Below are positions 1 through 7,133 of a DNA stretch of 21,748 nt, one piece after another. This DNA comes from JAHDHW01 sp964551455 (GTDB lineage Bacteria > Bacteroidota > Bacteroidia > Chitinophagales > Saprospiraceae): contig CAZKDA010000066.1 of the NCBI GenBank assembly GCA_964551455.1, forward strand, positions 1 through 21,748, given 5' to 3'. The first letter of the stretch is position 1. Each line of letters starts with the position of its first letter. The notes under the pieces were generated by a model, which was not told the DNA's origin, ran no database searches, and saw only the letters and a list, made by a program, of their open reading frames with translations. The translations under genes were made by a program, and so were the position numbers.

Positions 1-2
1 AC

Positions 3-431
3 GACAAGTTGAAATTTATTTACATAGAATTGCCGAAATTCAAAAAGCAGGAGGATGAGTTGGAGACGCATTTCGATAAGTGGCTCTACGTGTTCAGGCA
101 TTTGTCGAACCTCCAGGATCGGCCCAAAAAATTGCAAGACCGGATATTTCAAAAATTGTTTGAGGCAGCCGAAATTGCCAAATTTTCACCGGAAGAACGA
201 GAGGCTTATGAAGACAGCTTGAAATACTACCGGGATTTGAAAAACGTGGTGGACACTTCCAGGGATGAAGGAGTTTTAGAAGGAATGAAGAAAGGGATGG
301 AAAAGGGAATGAAAGAAGGAATGGAAAAAAGGAATTATGAAATTGCCAAAAAGATGAAGGAAAAAGGCATGTCAAATTCAGAGATTTCAGATATGACCGG
401 GCTGGATGACAATGAAATCGACGAGTTGTAA
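3..431 (+). CDS. Rpn/PD-(D/E)XK family transposase or nuclease, C-terminal part
   Basis: The frame is open to the left edge (Asp-Lys-Leu-Lys-Phe precede any start), so this is the tail of a gene that begins outside the window. The TTG at 9 is unlikely to be a real start. The text after the edge (KFIYIELPKF, then a helical stretch with FDKWLYVFRHL) matches the region that follows the nuclease core in Rpn (recombination-promoting nuclease / putative transposase) proteins, which are abundant in Bacteroidota. The tail carries a four-residue repeat GMKK-GMEK-GMKE-GMEK (about residues 92-107 counted from TTG 9). It ends in a helix-turn-helix-like segment, KKMKEKGMSNSEISDMTGL, typical of this family. 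The catalytic PD-(D/E)XK residues lie outside the window, so activity cannot be judged. It converges on the minus-strand gene at 470 with a 38-base gap. Confidence 0.75.
   Translation, partial: DKLKFIYIELPKFKKQEDELETHFDKWLYVFRHLSNLQDRPKKLQDRIFQKLFEAAEIAKFSPEEREAYEDSLKYYRDLKNVVDTSRDEGVLEGMKKGMEKGMKEGMEKRNYEIAKKMKEKGMSNSEISDMTGLDDNEIDEL
282..329 (+). repeat. 12-bp in-frame tandem repeat, four units
   Basis: Four consecutive 12-base units of the type ggaatgaagaaa, each differing at a few positions, encode the repeated Gly-Met-(Lys/Glu)-(Lys/Glu) tetrapeptide in the tail of the Rpn-like protein. Such Gly-Met/Lys repeats are a familiar, length-variable part of this protein family. Confidence 0.8.
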
Positions 432-469
432 CACATCCTCTTAGAGTAATCAAAACCGAAACCTCCCGA

Positions 470-3133
470 TCAATCCAGCCGTGTGGCATATATACTATTG
501 TCGAGCGCAGTGATCAGCACAGGTTTATCGGCGCCGTATAGATCGACAACCGAAAAAGCGGTGGTTGCAGCTAGTGGAAATCCTTTGGCCACACGACCAT
601 CCGGCTGAAACAGACTGATCCTTTTATTGGTTTTGTTCAATGTCCCGATCAGCGATTTTTGTGATCCTGCAATCCTGACTTCAAACACTTCATCCTGGCT
701 GTTCTCAAATTTATGACAAAAAGCCTTTTTGAACTTACTGTCCTCATAAAAATAACAACACATATCCCTTTCGCTGAGGCTGATGTAATCCTTCCTGCCA
801 TCGCCGGTTACATCGGCAAATAAGAATTTGACATTTTGGTTGCTGCCTGCGCCGGCGTTCAGGTTGAAATGCTTCCCGGATTTGTTGAACACATGCACTT
901 TCCCGCTGTCATTGGTCAACACCATCCGCGCATTTCTTTCTGTGACCTGAAACTCAGGAGGCGACGGAAATCGTTCGTTGAAAGCCACGGTTTCAAAATG
1001 TTTGTCGCCGTTTCGTTTGAAGACGTTGAAATCGCCGCTTTCATTCAGCGCCATAAAGTAATCGCTGCCTTCGAGCTGAAAGTGTTGCAGATCATGGACA
1101 AGTTTTCCGGCGTCTGCGTTGGGGTTCCAACCGGCAATCGGTTCTCCCGTTCTTTTAAAACCATACACATTACCATTTTGAGCGCCGATAAAAAATCCGT
1201 AATTCCTGTTGCCTTCAAAATCCACCACACAAACGCCATTGGATGCCGGCGAGGGCAACGACAAGGGAAATATCCCAACATCCAAACCGCTGTGATCAAT
1301 CAGCCAAAGTTGATCTTTTGTGTTGAAAAGGATATGGTTTTCGTCGCCGGGATAGTATTGTATCTCATGGATTTTTGAAATGACAGGAGCTTTCAACTGC
1401 CGATCCCAGATCAATTGGCCTTTGCGGTCGAACAGATAGATTTTGTTTTCGGCATCCTGCACAAAAATTTCGTACTGACCGTTTTTTGCATTTTTCAAAA
1501 CCACCGGCGCTATCCTGGCGTTCGCAGCCAGCCGGGCATTCCAGATCAGCCTTGTAGCGGAGGCCGGTTCGTCGGTCAGGCCTGTATAAACATGGAGGCG
1601 GTCATATTTTCCGGATCTGATCTGCTGGAAACCAACAGAAGTAAAGTGTTGCAAAAGATCGAAAAACGGCTGGAATTCATCATTGTCCGGCGAAGGCATG
1701 ATGATTTGCCTTAGCCAGGGAGCGAACAGCGGGACATTGCTGTAAAAAAGACTACGGTTTCCGGGCTTCCATTGTGCCTTAAAATTTAAAAAATCAGCGT
1801 TGTTTGAAAGTGTCTGACCCAAAATATGTTTGTCGATAAGTATTTCCAACCGCTGCCGCGAAGATGAAAAAACGACGTAATTCCCCACGAGGGTGTAAAA
1901 CGGATTTTGCATGGAAATCTTCTCAAAAGCCGGAACGGACTGCAAAATATCATCGGAAAGCAATTGCCGGATTGTAAAGGTCTGGTAATCCCACTCCTGT
2001 AGCTTTCCGCTCGCTTCGGCATACGCTTCCATTGTACGGGTTGTAAGCTCCGATTCCTTCGACTTCAAAACCAAAAATAGCCCTTCGTTTGTATCCGCCC
2101 CCTGCAATTCCGTGAGGAAGAGCGCAGCTTCACCGGCTACCCAGGTTTGAACAAATTTAGTAAAAATGCTATCTGCTTCTCCGATCGGAACATTGTTGAT
2201 AGCTCGCCAGTGTAAAAAGGAACAATTATCCGGGATGACCGCGAAAATTTCGCTTTCTATAGCTTCAACCGAGCCGCGATCGTTCTCCGCAAAATCCTCA
2301 GCGATCATGCTCCCTTCCATGAAAAACGTATCAGTGCCTTGTACAAAATTCAAAGCCAGCCAACGATCCTGATGCTTCTGCTGATTTTCATCTGCGGACT
2401 GACGCAGCAAGGGAATACTACCGTCAACATTGAAGGTTTTCGCCATTTCTGACAAATTGAGATAAACCGAAATACCCGCGTTTTCATTGCCTGTTTTTTT
2501 TAAAGAATGGAAAAATTTGTGATATTTCCTTTCCTGCGGATGTTTGAGTTGCGCGATAGCATCTTCCACCATAAATGGAAAAGGCGCCAGCAAAACCAGG
2601 TTTTTATAAAAACTCACTGCAATCCGTTGCTGATCCCGGAAGATGATCTCGTAAACCGTTTCATCGAGATAGGTCGAGGTTCTGATCCGTTCCGCTTTCA
2701 GGTTATCCAGCGCTGCTTTTTTGAAAGGCGCATCGTGTTTTTTGAAAATGTACAGAAAATCAAAATTACCGGCGCTGCTCATCTGAAGAGCGGCGAGGAA
2801 GTTTCCGGTTTTGGCTTGGGCAATTGTATCCACTCCGGGAGTCAATCGGTTGCGATAATCGTTCAGATTTTCAAAAACCGGAGCTTGCCGGAGACTGTTC
2901 CATGCAGGCGGAAGGTTGGATGTTGAGTCCTGTAAATTATTGTCGGGGCGGTATTCTATCACCATCAGCGAATGCCCCGGGACCACTTCAAACGGATCGA
3001 TGCCAATGAATGGGAATCGAAAGAATCCGAAGAATATATTCAAAAAACAAAGCAATGCCAAAGCAAGCAGCAGGAAAACGGATAAAATTCGTAGCTTCAA
3101 TTTATGATCGGATTTTATAGAACGATGGTTCAT
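470..3133 (-). CDS. Large membrane-anchored protein with C-terminal propeller-like region, unknown function
   Basis: I do not recognise a named family with confidence. The 887-residue product begins with a basic N-terminus and one strong membrane segment (about residues 14-38), so the bulk should lie outside the inner membrane. Residues 40-530 are a large soluble region with few cysteines, whose layout recalls DUF3352-type proteins; that likeness is only an impression. From about 535 to the end there are repeated short beta-rich units such as IYLFDRKGQLIWDR, LWLIDHSG, VYGFKRTGEPI, FNVFKRNGDKH, VHVFNKSGKHF and ISLFQPDGRV. This pattern fits a beta-propeller of PQQ/FG-GAP type. DVTGDGRKD near residue 790 looks like an FG-GAP calcium loop. 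The ATG lies at 3131-3133, only 34 bases from the divergent DUF423 start, so the two promoters must overlap the opposing coding sequences. Confidence 0.7.
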   Translation of the reverse strand: MNHRSIKSDHKLKLRILSVFLLLALALLCFLNIFFGFFRFPFIGIDPFEVVPGHSLMVIEYRPDNNLQDSTSNLPPAWNSLRQAPVFENLNDYRNRLTPGVDTIAQAKTGNFLAALQMSSAGNFDFLYIFKKHDAPFKKAALDNLKAERIRTSTYLDETVYEIIFRDQQRIAVSFYKNLVLLAPFPFMVEDAIAQLKHPQERKYHKFFHSLKKTGNENAGISVYLNLSEMAKTFNVDGSIPLLRQSADENQQKHQDRWLALNFVQGTDTFFMEGSMIAEDFAENDRGSVEAIESEIFAVIPDNCSFLHWRAINNVPIGEADSIFTKFVQTWVAGEAALFLTELQGADTNEGLFLVLKSKESELTTRTMEAYAEASGKLQEWDYQTFTIRQLLSDDILQSVPAFEKISMQNPFYTLVGNYVVFSSSRQRLEILIDKHILGQTLSNNADFLNFKAQWKPGNRSLFYSNVPLFAPWLRQIIMPSPDNDEFQPFFDLLQHFTSVGFQQIRSGKYDRLHVYTGLTDEPASATRLIWNARLAANARIAPVVLKNAKNGQYEIFVQDAENKIYLFDRKGQLIWDRQLKAPVISKIHEIQYYPGDENHILFNTKDQLWLIDHSGLDVGIFPLSLPSPASNGVCVVDFEGNRNYGFFIGAQNGNVYGFKRTGEPIAGWNPNADAGKLVHDLQHFQLEGSDYFMALNESGDFNVFKRNGDKHFETVAFNERFPSPPEFQVTERNARMVLTNDSGKVHVFNKSGKHFNLNAGAGSNQNVKFLFADVTGDGRKDYISLSERDMCCYFYEDSKFKKAFCHKFENSQDEVFEVRIAGSQKSLIGTLNKTNKRISLFQPDGRVAKGFPLAATTAFSVVDLYGADKPVLITALDNSIYATRLD

Positions 3134-3167
3134 TTTGAGACTTTACAAAGAAAAAAACATTTCAACA

Positions 3168-3572
3168 ATGGATAACAGGTTTTTCCGCATAGCGGGCATT
3201 TCGGCTTTCCTGGCTGTGGCGCTCGGTGCGTTTGCTGCACACGGCCTGCAAAGCAAAATCGCTCCCGAACAAATTGAAATTTTTCAAACCGGTGTCCGCT
3301 ACCAGTTTTATCACACCTTCGGAATTTTCATCGCAGCTTTACTTTTGCAAAAAAACGAAAATATGTGGCTAAAAAGAACTGCCTGGAGTTTTGTATTGGG
3401 CATCCTGCTGTTTTCCGGTTCGCTTTATTTATTATCCTGCCGGGAGTGGCTCCAACTTGAAAACTGGAAATGGCTCGGACCGGTGACACCTATCGGCGGT
3501 TTGTTTTTTCTCGGAGGCTGGGCCTGTCTCCTTGTCGCAACCTTACTTCCTGCACAAAGTCCCGGAAAATAA
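3168..3572 (+). CDS. DUF423 family small membrane protein
   Basis: The product has 134 residues and about four membrane helices. It contains the family's N-terminal block: a first helix with ALGAFAAHGL, followed by a segment with FQTGVRYQFYHTFGI. It ends with the GPVTPIGGLFFLGGWACLL helix, also characteristic of DUF423 (YgdD/YwdK-like) proteins. Function is unknown across the family. I chose the ATG at 3168 because the frame can be extended only to a TTG at 3135, which would add eleven residues not seen in the family and run almost to the opposing start codon. The gene is divergent from the large membrane protein at 470-3133 and is followed by a 162-base non-coding stretch before the first outer-membrane protein gene. 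Confidence 0.88.
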   Translation: MDNRFFRIAGISAFLAVALGAFAAHGLQSKIAPEQIEIFQTGVRYQFYHTFGIFIAALLLQKNENMWLKRTAWSFVLGILLFSGSLYLLSCREWLQLENWKWLGPVTPIGGLFFLGGWACLLVATLLPAQSPGK

Positions 3573-3642
3573 GCATTTCTGTTTGCGTCAACATGTTAAA
3601 ACAAGCATTTCATCCAAGTATTTATATTTTTACTCGAATGCT

Positions 3643-3666
3643 TCGACATTATGTCGATTAAATCGA
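3643..3666. promoter_or_regulatory. Overlapping palindromes upstream of the first OMP gene (candidate operator)
   Basis: tcgacat-t-atgtcga (3643-3657) is a perfect 7-base inverted repeat around one base. It overlaps a second inverted repeat, tcgat-taa-atcga (3654-3666). Its centre lies about 40 bases upstream of the -7-like box at 3687. No similar palindrome precedes the second OMP gene. The placement fits a protein-binding site or a small hairpin; the role is inferred. Confidence 0.35.
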
Positions 3667-3670
3667 AATA

Positions 3671-3702
3671 ATTTCACCGAAACATTTACATTTGCATCCG
3701 AT
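3671..3702 (+). promoter_or_regulatory. Promoter block of first OMP gene, with TAnnTTTG box
   Basis: TACATTTG at 3687-3694 matches the Bacteroidota -7 consensus TAnnTTTG, 40 bases before the ATG at 3735. I see no good -33 TTTG at the usual distance. The preceding atttcaccgaaa (3671-3682) recurs in the same position upstream of the next OMP gene, which supports a shared regulatory unit. Confidence 0.55.
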
Positions 3703-3734
3703 TAACAATTAACAACCAACAAAACCTTATTATC

Positions 3735-4394
3735 ATGAAAGTTATTTCAAAAATTGCATTGCTTTGTTTCCTCCTTGTTTCTACTTTGAATCTGATGGCG
3801 CAGCTTACTGTTTCTCCAGGCTTACGCCTTGGCGTAAATCTCGCCAATGTTTCTGTTGACCCTGACTTTGAAACTGATACCGAATCGAATATAGGGCTGT
3901 TAATTGCCGTACCGGTAGAGATCGGTATAGGTGAAAATTTTGCCATACAACCGGAAGTAATGTTTGTCCAAAAAGGATTTAAAGTTGAAGAAAATATTTT
4001 AGGTTTGAATTTCAAAACCCAAATGATCATCAACCAAATAGACATTCCGATCCTGGCGAAATACAAATTTGTAAACACCGAGTCTTTCCAGGCCTATGCA
4101 GCAGCAGGTCCGGTCTTTGGATATGCCCTCAGCGGTAAACAGAAAGTTGAAGCGCTCGGCCAAAGTGAAGAAGAAGATATTGATTTTGACGAAATTGGCT
4201 ACAATCGTTTCGAAACGCTGGTCAGCGTAGGAGCAGGAGCAGGTATCCCTATCGGTCCTGGAGTACTCGTACTTGATTTACGTTATTTGTTTGGCCTTTC
4301 CGATCTGAATGATTCCGATGAAGATTTCACGATGAAAAACAACGGTTTCCAAGGCGGTATAGGATTCATGTTCACTTTTGGAGGAAAAGAATAA
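3735..4394 (+). CDS. Outer-membrane beta-barrel protein, PorT-like
   Basis: The 219-residue product has a clear Sec signal peptide (basic start, hydrophobic core, cleavage after Met-Ala-Gln at about residue 23). The mature part has alternating amphipathic strands and ends in a final strand with aromatic residues (GFMFTFGG), as expected for an outer-membrane barrel. PGLRLGVNLANVS near the mature N-terminus and the segment DIPILAKYKF resemble Bacteroidota PorT/outer-membrane beta-barrel domain proteins. An acidic loop (EEEDIDFDE, near residues 145-153) would lie between strands. There are no catalytic motifs, and the substrate or role is unknown. It stands alone with its own promoter and terminator, next to a second barrel gene with the same upstream block. 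Confidence 0.82.
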   Translation: MKVISKIALLCFLLVSTLNLMAQLTVSPGLRLGVNLANVSVDPDFETDTESNIGLLIAVPVEIGIGENFAIQPEVMFVQKGFKVEENILGLNFKTQMIINQIDIPILAKYKFVNTESFQAYAAAGPVFGYALSGKQKVEALGQSEEEDIDFDEIGYNRFETLVSVGAGAGIPIGPGVLVLDLRYLFGLSDLNDSDEDFTMKNNGFQGGIGFMFTFGGKE

Positions 4395-4430
4395 TTCCGT
4401 TTTTTTTTAAAAGAAATTGAATTTATTAAA

Positions 4431-4462
4431 ACAGCGGGCAGGTTCTGTCCGCTGTTTTTTTT
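4431..4462 (+). terminator. Rho-independent terminator after first OMP gene
   Basis: acagcgggcag (4431-4441) pairs with ctgtccgctgt (4445-4455) with one G-T wobble. The loop is three bases, and eight T (4455-4462) follow. It lies 37 bases after the stop codon. Confidence 0.9.
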
Positions 4463-4517
4463 GTTTTACAATCCGCTAAAAAGTTCGAAAATCAAAAAAT
4501 CCGTAATCTTTCAAATT

Positions 4518-4548
4518 ATTTCACCGAAAACTTTACATTTACACCGAT
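4518..4548 (+). promoter_or_regulatory. Promoter block of second OMP gene
   Basis: atttcaccgaaa at 4518-4529 and tttacattt at 4532-4540 match the block upstream of the first OMP gene. The spacing between the two parts is the same, and the distance from the TACATTTA box (4534-4541) to the ATG is 40 bases in both. The -7-like box differs from TAnnTTTG only at the last base. Confidence 0.5.
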
Positions 4549-4581
4549 AGTACTTTCATTTCCAACCAAAATTTAACCCTT

Positions 4582-5175
4582 ATGAAAAACGTAAAAAAAA
4601 CCTTATTGCTTTCAGTATTCATGCTGGGCTTGCTTGTGGTACATGCACAGGATAAAAAATTCAGCATTGGCGTTGGCGGGGGAATGTCTGTGGCAACCAA
4701 TAAGCCATCCAACAGCGTTTTCTTTAATGCTAATGCCAATGGCATAGGTTTCGGTTTCTTTGCGAACTTTATGTACAATATCACCGGAAATCTGTCGGTA
4801 GGACTTGAATATAACGGCAATCTCGTTTTACTTGCATTTGATGAAAATGACGATGATGTTGAAGTGACTGTTATCAATGGCTACCTGCCAAAAGTAAGAT
4901 ACCGCTTTGGAGAAGACGGCACCAGGTTTTTTGTTGGGGCAATGACTGGATTTTATAACATCAAACCAGGCAGTACTGACGGTATTAATTTTCTTAATTA
5001 TCCCAACAGGGTGGTTTTTGGAGTCGCTCCCGAAATCGGCGTTCAGTTTGGCAATTCCTTCCAATTAGCAACTTCGTTGCATCTTCCAAGCAGATATAAT
5101 AGCAATGGCCTTGGTTTTTTATACCGGCTTTGGCAGTTCAGCATCGGCTGGAATATAAATTTTGTGGATAACTAA
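4582..5175 (+). CDS. Outer-membrane beta-barrel protein
   Basis: The 197-residue product starts with a Sec signal peptide that ends at about residue 23 after Val-His-Ala-Gln. Glycine-rich, alternating beta strands follow (FSIGVGGGMSVATN, GFGFFANFMYNITG, LSVGLEYNGNLVLLAF, YLPKVRYRFGEDGTRFFVGA). The final strand, WQFSIGWNINFVDN, has the aromatic and hydrophobic pattern of barrel C-termini. It is probably a small eight- to ten-stranded barrel of the outer-membrane beta-barrel superfamily. It does not look like a recent duplicate of the gene at 3735: the two share promoter and architecture, but little obvious protein identity. No function can be assigned from sequence. Confidence 0.78.
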   Translation: MKNVKKTLLLSVFMLGLLVVHAQDKKFSIGVGGGMSVATNKPSNSVFFNANANGIGFGFFANFMYNITGNLSVGLEYNGNLVLLAFDENDDDVEVTVINGYLPKVRYRFGEDGTRFFVGAMTGFYNIKPGSTDGINFLNYPNRVVFGVAPEIGVQFGNSFQLATSLHLPSRYNSNGLGFLYRLWQFSIGWNINFVDN

Positions 5176-5223
5176 AATTCACGCATTGCCATTTTCCGGG
5201 TTGTCTCAGCTCCGGATTCAAAC

Positions 5224-5262
5224 AAAAAAGCAACGAACTTTTTCAGGATCGTTGCTTTTTTG
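5224..5262. terminator. Bidirectional terminator between convergent OMP and small CPMC genes
   Basis: aaaaaagcaacga (5224-5236) and tcgttgctttttt (5249-5261) form a perfect 13-base inverted repeat with a 12-base loop. The A-run on one arm and the T-run on the other let it act in both directions. It lies 48 bases after the OMP stop and 5 bases beyond the end of the small minus-strand gene. Confidence 0.88.
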
Positions 5263-5266
5263 CTTT

Positions 5267-5530
5267 TCATACTTCGTCAAAATCCACTTCATCTTCCTTC
5301 CTTCGGTTGTACCACCAGATTAAGCCCAGTGTCCCGACGAGGAGATATGGCGCTGCAAACATGTAGAGTATTCCTTTGTTCAAACCCTTTCCGGCGGTGC
5401 CTCCATCTTTCAGGTTTTGCTCGGTTGACATTTTACACATCGGACATTGCGCAGCACTTTCAATGCTTTTGAAACTGAACAACAACGTGAGCAGGCAGAT
5501 AGTCAGGATTTTAAATAATGTGCTTTTCAT
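5267..5530 (-). CDS. Small exported membrane protein with CPMCKM motif
   Basis: The 87-residue product is not in a family I can name. It has a hydrophobic signal-like segment (about residues 5-22). Directly after it, in the predicted periplasm, comes Cys29-Pro-Met-Cys32-Lys-Met34. A Gly-rich linker, one membrane helix (about 54-74, with aromatic IWWY at its end) and a short acidic cytoplasmic tail follow. Two cysteines and two methionines within six residues, outside the membrane, suggest binding of copper or another soft metal; this is inference. It is the last gene of the respiratory cluster, 205 bases after the DUF420 gene, and is followed by a strong terminator. A role in oxidase copper supply is suggested by context only. 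Confidence 0.7.
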   Translation of the reverse strand: MKSTLFKILTICLLTLLFSFKSIESAAQCPMCKMSTEQNLKDGGTAGKGLNKGILYMFAAPYLLVGTLGLIWWYNRRKEDEVDFDEV

Positions 5531-5582
5531 CGTCAGGATTTTTTATGTTCTACAAAATTAGGAAAAATTGTTGAATTGCGAA

Positions 5583-5720
5583 TTTGCGGATTCGATAGAT
5601 GCGTTCTGTTCACCGTTCACTGCTCTCCGTTTTCCGTTCACTGTTTGCAATCCTCCATACTCACACTCCACACTCAAAACTGTTTTCCCCAACCATCCCA
5701 GTCGCGCCACAGGCGCGACT
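5583..5720. repeat. Low-complexity intergenic block ending in a GC-rich hairpin
   Basis: The gap between the DUF420 and CPMC genes holds degenerate heptad-like runs (ccgttcactg twice, at about 5620 and 5633, then actcacactccacactc). A perfect 9-base hairpin follows: agtcgcgcc (5700-5708) with ggcgcgact (5712-5720) around three bases. No T-run follows on the minus strand, so I do not call it a terminator. No gene is visible here. Confidence 0.5.
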
Positions 5721-5735
5721 TTCCCCCTACCCCCA

Positions 5736-6266
5736 TCAATAGCAAGGCCTGAGCATCAGGTAACAAACCGGCCCGGTAACCGCCACATAGAACCAAAGCG
5801 GAAAAACCCACTTAGCCATTTTTCTGTGTTTTTCAAACTGTCCCGTATAGGCGCGAATGAAGGTGAGCAAAATAAATGGCAACATTGCTCCCGCCAACAC
5901 CACGTGTGTGATCAGGAAGAAGAAATAAACCTTGCGGGAAAAACCTTCAAAACAATACCTGGTCTCTTCGGTGGTAAAATGGTAAACGACGTAAGACAAC
6001 AAAAACAAGGCAGAAAGTCCCATCGCTACGTAAATGGATCTGCGGTGCGCTTCCACGTTTTTATTTTTTATGAAATAAAATGCAAACAACAGGGCAATCG
6101 CGACAAGCGTGTTCAGGGTGGCATGAAACGGAGGTAGAAATCCAAAATCAATATCCGTTTGGATCTTGAATTCAGGCCTGCGCATCATGCCCACCAGCGC
6201 CAGGACTACCACCGTGATGACTACAGCCAGCCAGTTCAGTTTTTTAGCGAGTTGTACATTTTCCAT
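5736..6266 (-). CDS. DUF420 membrane protein (probable oxidase assembly factor)
   Basis: The 176-residue integral membrane protein has about five helices (roughly 11-28, 46-66, 76-96, 113-137 and 151-171). Histidines lie at or near helix ends: His48 in PPFHATLN, His74 in AHRRS, His96 in VVYHF, His121 in ITHVVLA and His147 in EKHRKMA. This arrangement is characteristic of DUF420 (YozB/CtaM-like). Members next to oxidase genes, such as Staphylococcus CtaM, are needed for haem-copper oxidase activity. The ATG is one base away from the stop of the upstream SCO-like gene, so the two are probably translationally coupled. The pairing with a SCO-like gene supports a role in building the aa3 oxidase in the inner membrane. 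Confidence 0.87.
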   Translation of the reverse strand: MENVQLAKKLNWLAVVITVVVLALVGMMRRPEFKIQTDIDFGFLPPFHATLNTLVAIALLFAFYFIKNKNVEAHRRSIYVAMGLSALFLLSYVVYHFTTEETRYCFEGFSRKVYFFFLITHVVLAGAMLPFILLTFIRAYTGQFEKHRKMAKWVFPLWFYVAVTGPVCYLMLRPCY

Positions 6267-6267
6267 G

Positions 6268-6966
6268 TTACTTTTCTTTTTGCGGGATAAGCTCAGCTTT
6301 GCCTTTTTTCTCTCTGGGTAATATGATCGCCAGATGCTCGATCAGCTTTGTCACAGAGGATTTGTCGGTGGCATCGTAATAATTCCGGATAGTAAGGCTG
6401 GTATCCGCTAAGACAAAGTAGGGGTATTCATTTGTAAAACGATCCGGTTCGGAAAGCCTGATGTAGCCATCATCGTTTCTCTCATTCGGCGAAGGCACTT
6501 TGAAACTCGTTTTCAACAATTCTGAAATTCGCTCTTGATCTCCGTAAAGGAAATGCGCCCTGGTATCCTTTACATTGGTTTTTTCAATGAAAGCCCGCAT
6601 GGTACTATCAGTTTGAATTTGCGGGTCGAGGCTGAAGAAGAGAAAGTTCAGGTCTTGCCGACCTTTAAATTGAGAGAGAATTTCATCGGCAAAATTGAAG
6701 ACCGCTGGCGTCGAAGCAGAGGTGGCGTTGAAAAAATTAGAAATCGTGATCGTGCCGGAAAGGTCAGTGGAATTGAGCGTTTCGCCGGACTGGGTCTGCA
6801 ATTCGAATTCAGGAATTTTATCATAATCCTTTAATTCCGACATCAGGTTTTTGTGATAATTATGCCCGGATTGCAGATAATACCACGAGCCCAGCGGCAT
6901 AAAAATTACAAATATCACCAGAATGGCAAGCTGTATCTTTCCCGATAAATTTTTGCGTTCCGTCAT
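6268..6966 (-). CDS. SCO1/SenC-like protein lacking the copper-binding cysteines
   Basis: The 232-residue product has one N-terminal membrane anchor (about residues 11-31) and a thioredoxin-like domain. IPEFELQTQSGETLNSTDLSG, the strand ITISNFF and FLFFSLDPQIQTDS align by eye with SCO/SenC copper chaperones, which load the CuA site of oxidase subunit II. Where the family has C-P-x-x-C-P directly after the strand, this protein has Thr82-Ser-Ala-Ser-Thr86-Pro87 (bases 6706-6723). There is no cysteine anywhere in the protein. The later conserved copper-ligand histidine is also not evident: DRFTNEYPYFVLAD stands where VDHxxxxYLVD is expected. It therefore cannot bind copper in the usual way. The frame is intact and sits between subunit IV and DUF420 genes, so it is probably functional in another way. 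The first base after its stop abuts the DUF420 start. Confidence 0.8.
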   Translation of the reverse strand: MTERKNLSGKIQLAILVIFVIFMPLGSWYYLQSGHNYHKNLMSELKDYDKIPEFELQTQSGETLNSTDLSGTITISNFFNATSASTPAVFNFADEILSQFKGRQDLNFLFFSLDPQIQTDSTMRAFIEKTNVKDTRAHFLYGDQERISELLKTSFKVPSPNERNDDGYIRLSEPDRFTNEYPYFVLADTSLTIRNYYDATDKSSVTKLIEHLAIILPREKKGKAELIPQKEK

Positions 6967-7133
6967 AGTTTTTTTAGTTCTTTGTCAAATCTCGTGTTTT
7001 AAAGTCAAGCGAAAATAAATCACGAAATTTTACTTCGTAAATTTGTACTTCATTTTAGCTTGACCACGATATTTGTCAAAGAAGGGTTTTTATTCAATCA
7101 ACTTTCCAACAACCAAAGCAGCTTTTCGTTGCA

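Noticed and set aside
1..431. Active insertion sequence at the left end
   Set aside because: Only the tail of an Rpn-like gene is present, with no inverted repeats or target duplication visible in the window.
5700..5720. Terminator for the respiratory cluster
   Set aside because: The 9-base stem is strong, but no T-run follows on the minus strand, and it lies upstream of the CPMC gene. I list it only as part of a repeat block.
5568..6137. 189-codon plus-strand open frame
   Set aside because: It lies opposite the DUF420 gene, starts in low-complexity intergenic sequence, and its product is Arg/His/Lys-rich with no domain pattern. The DUF420 frame explains the region.
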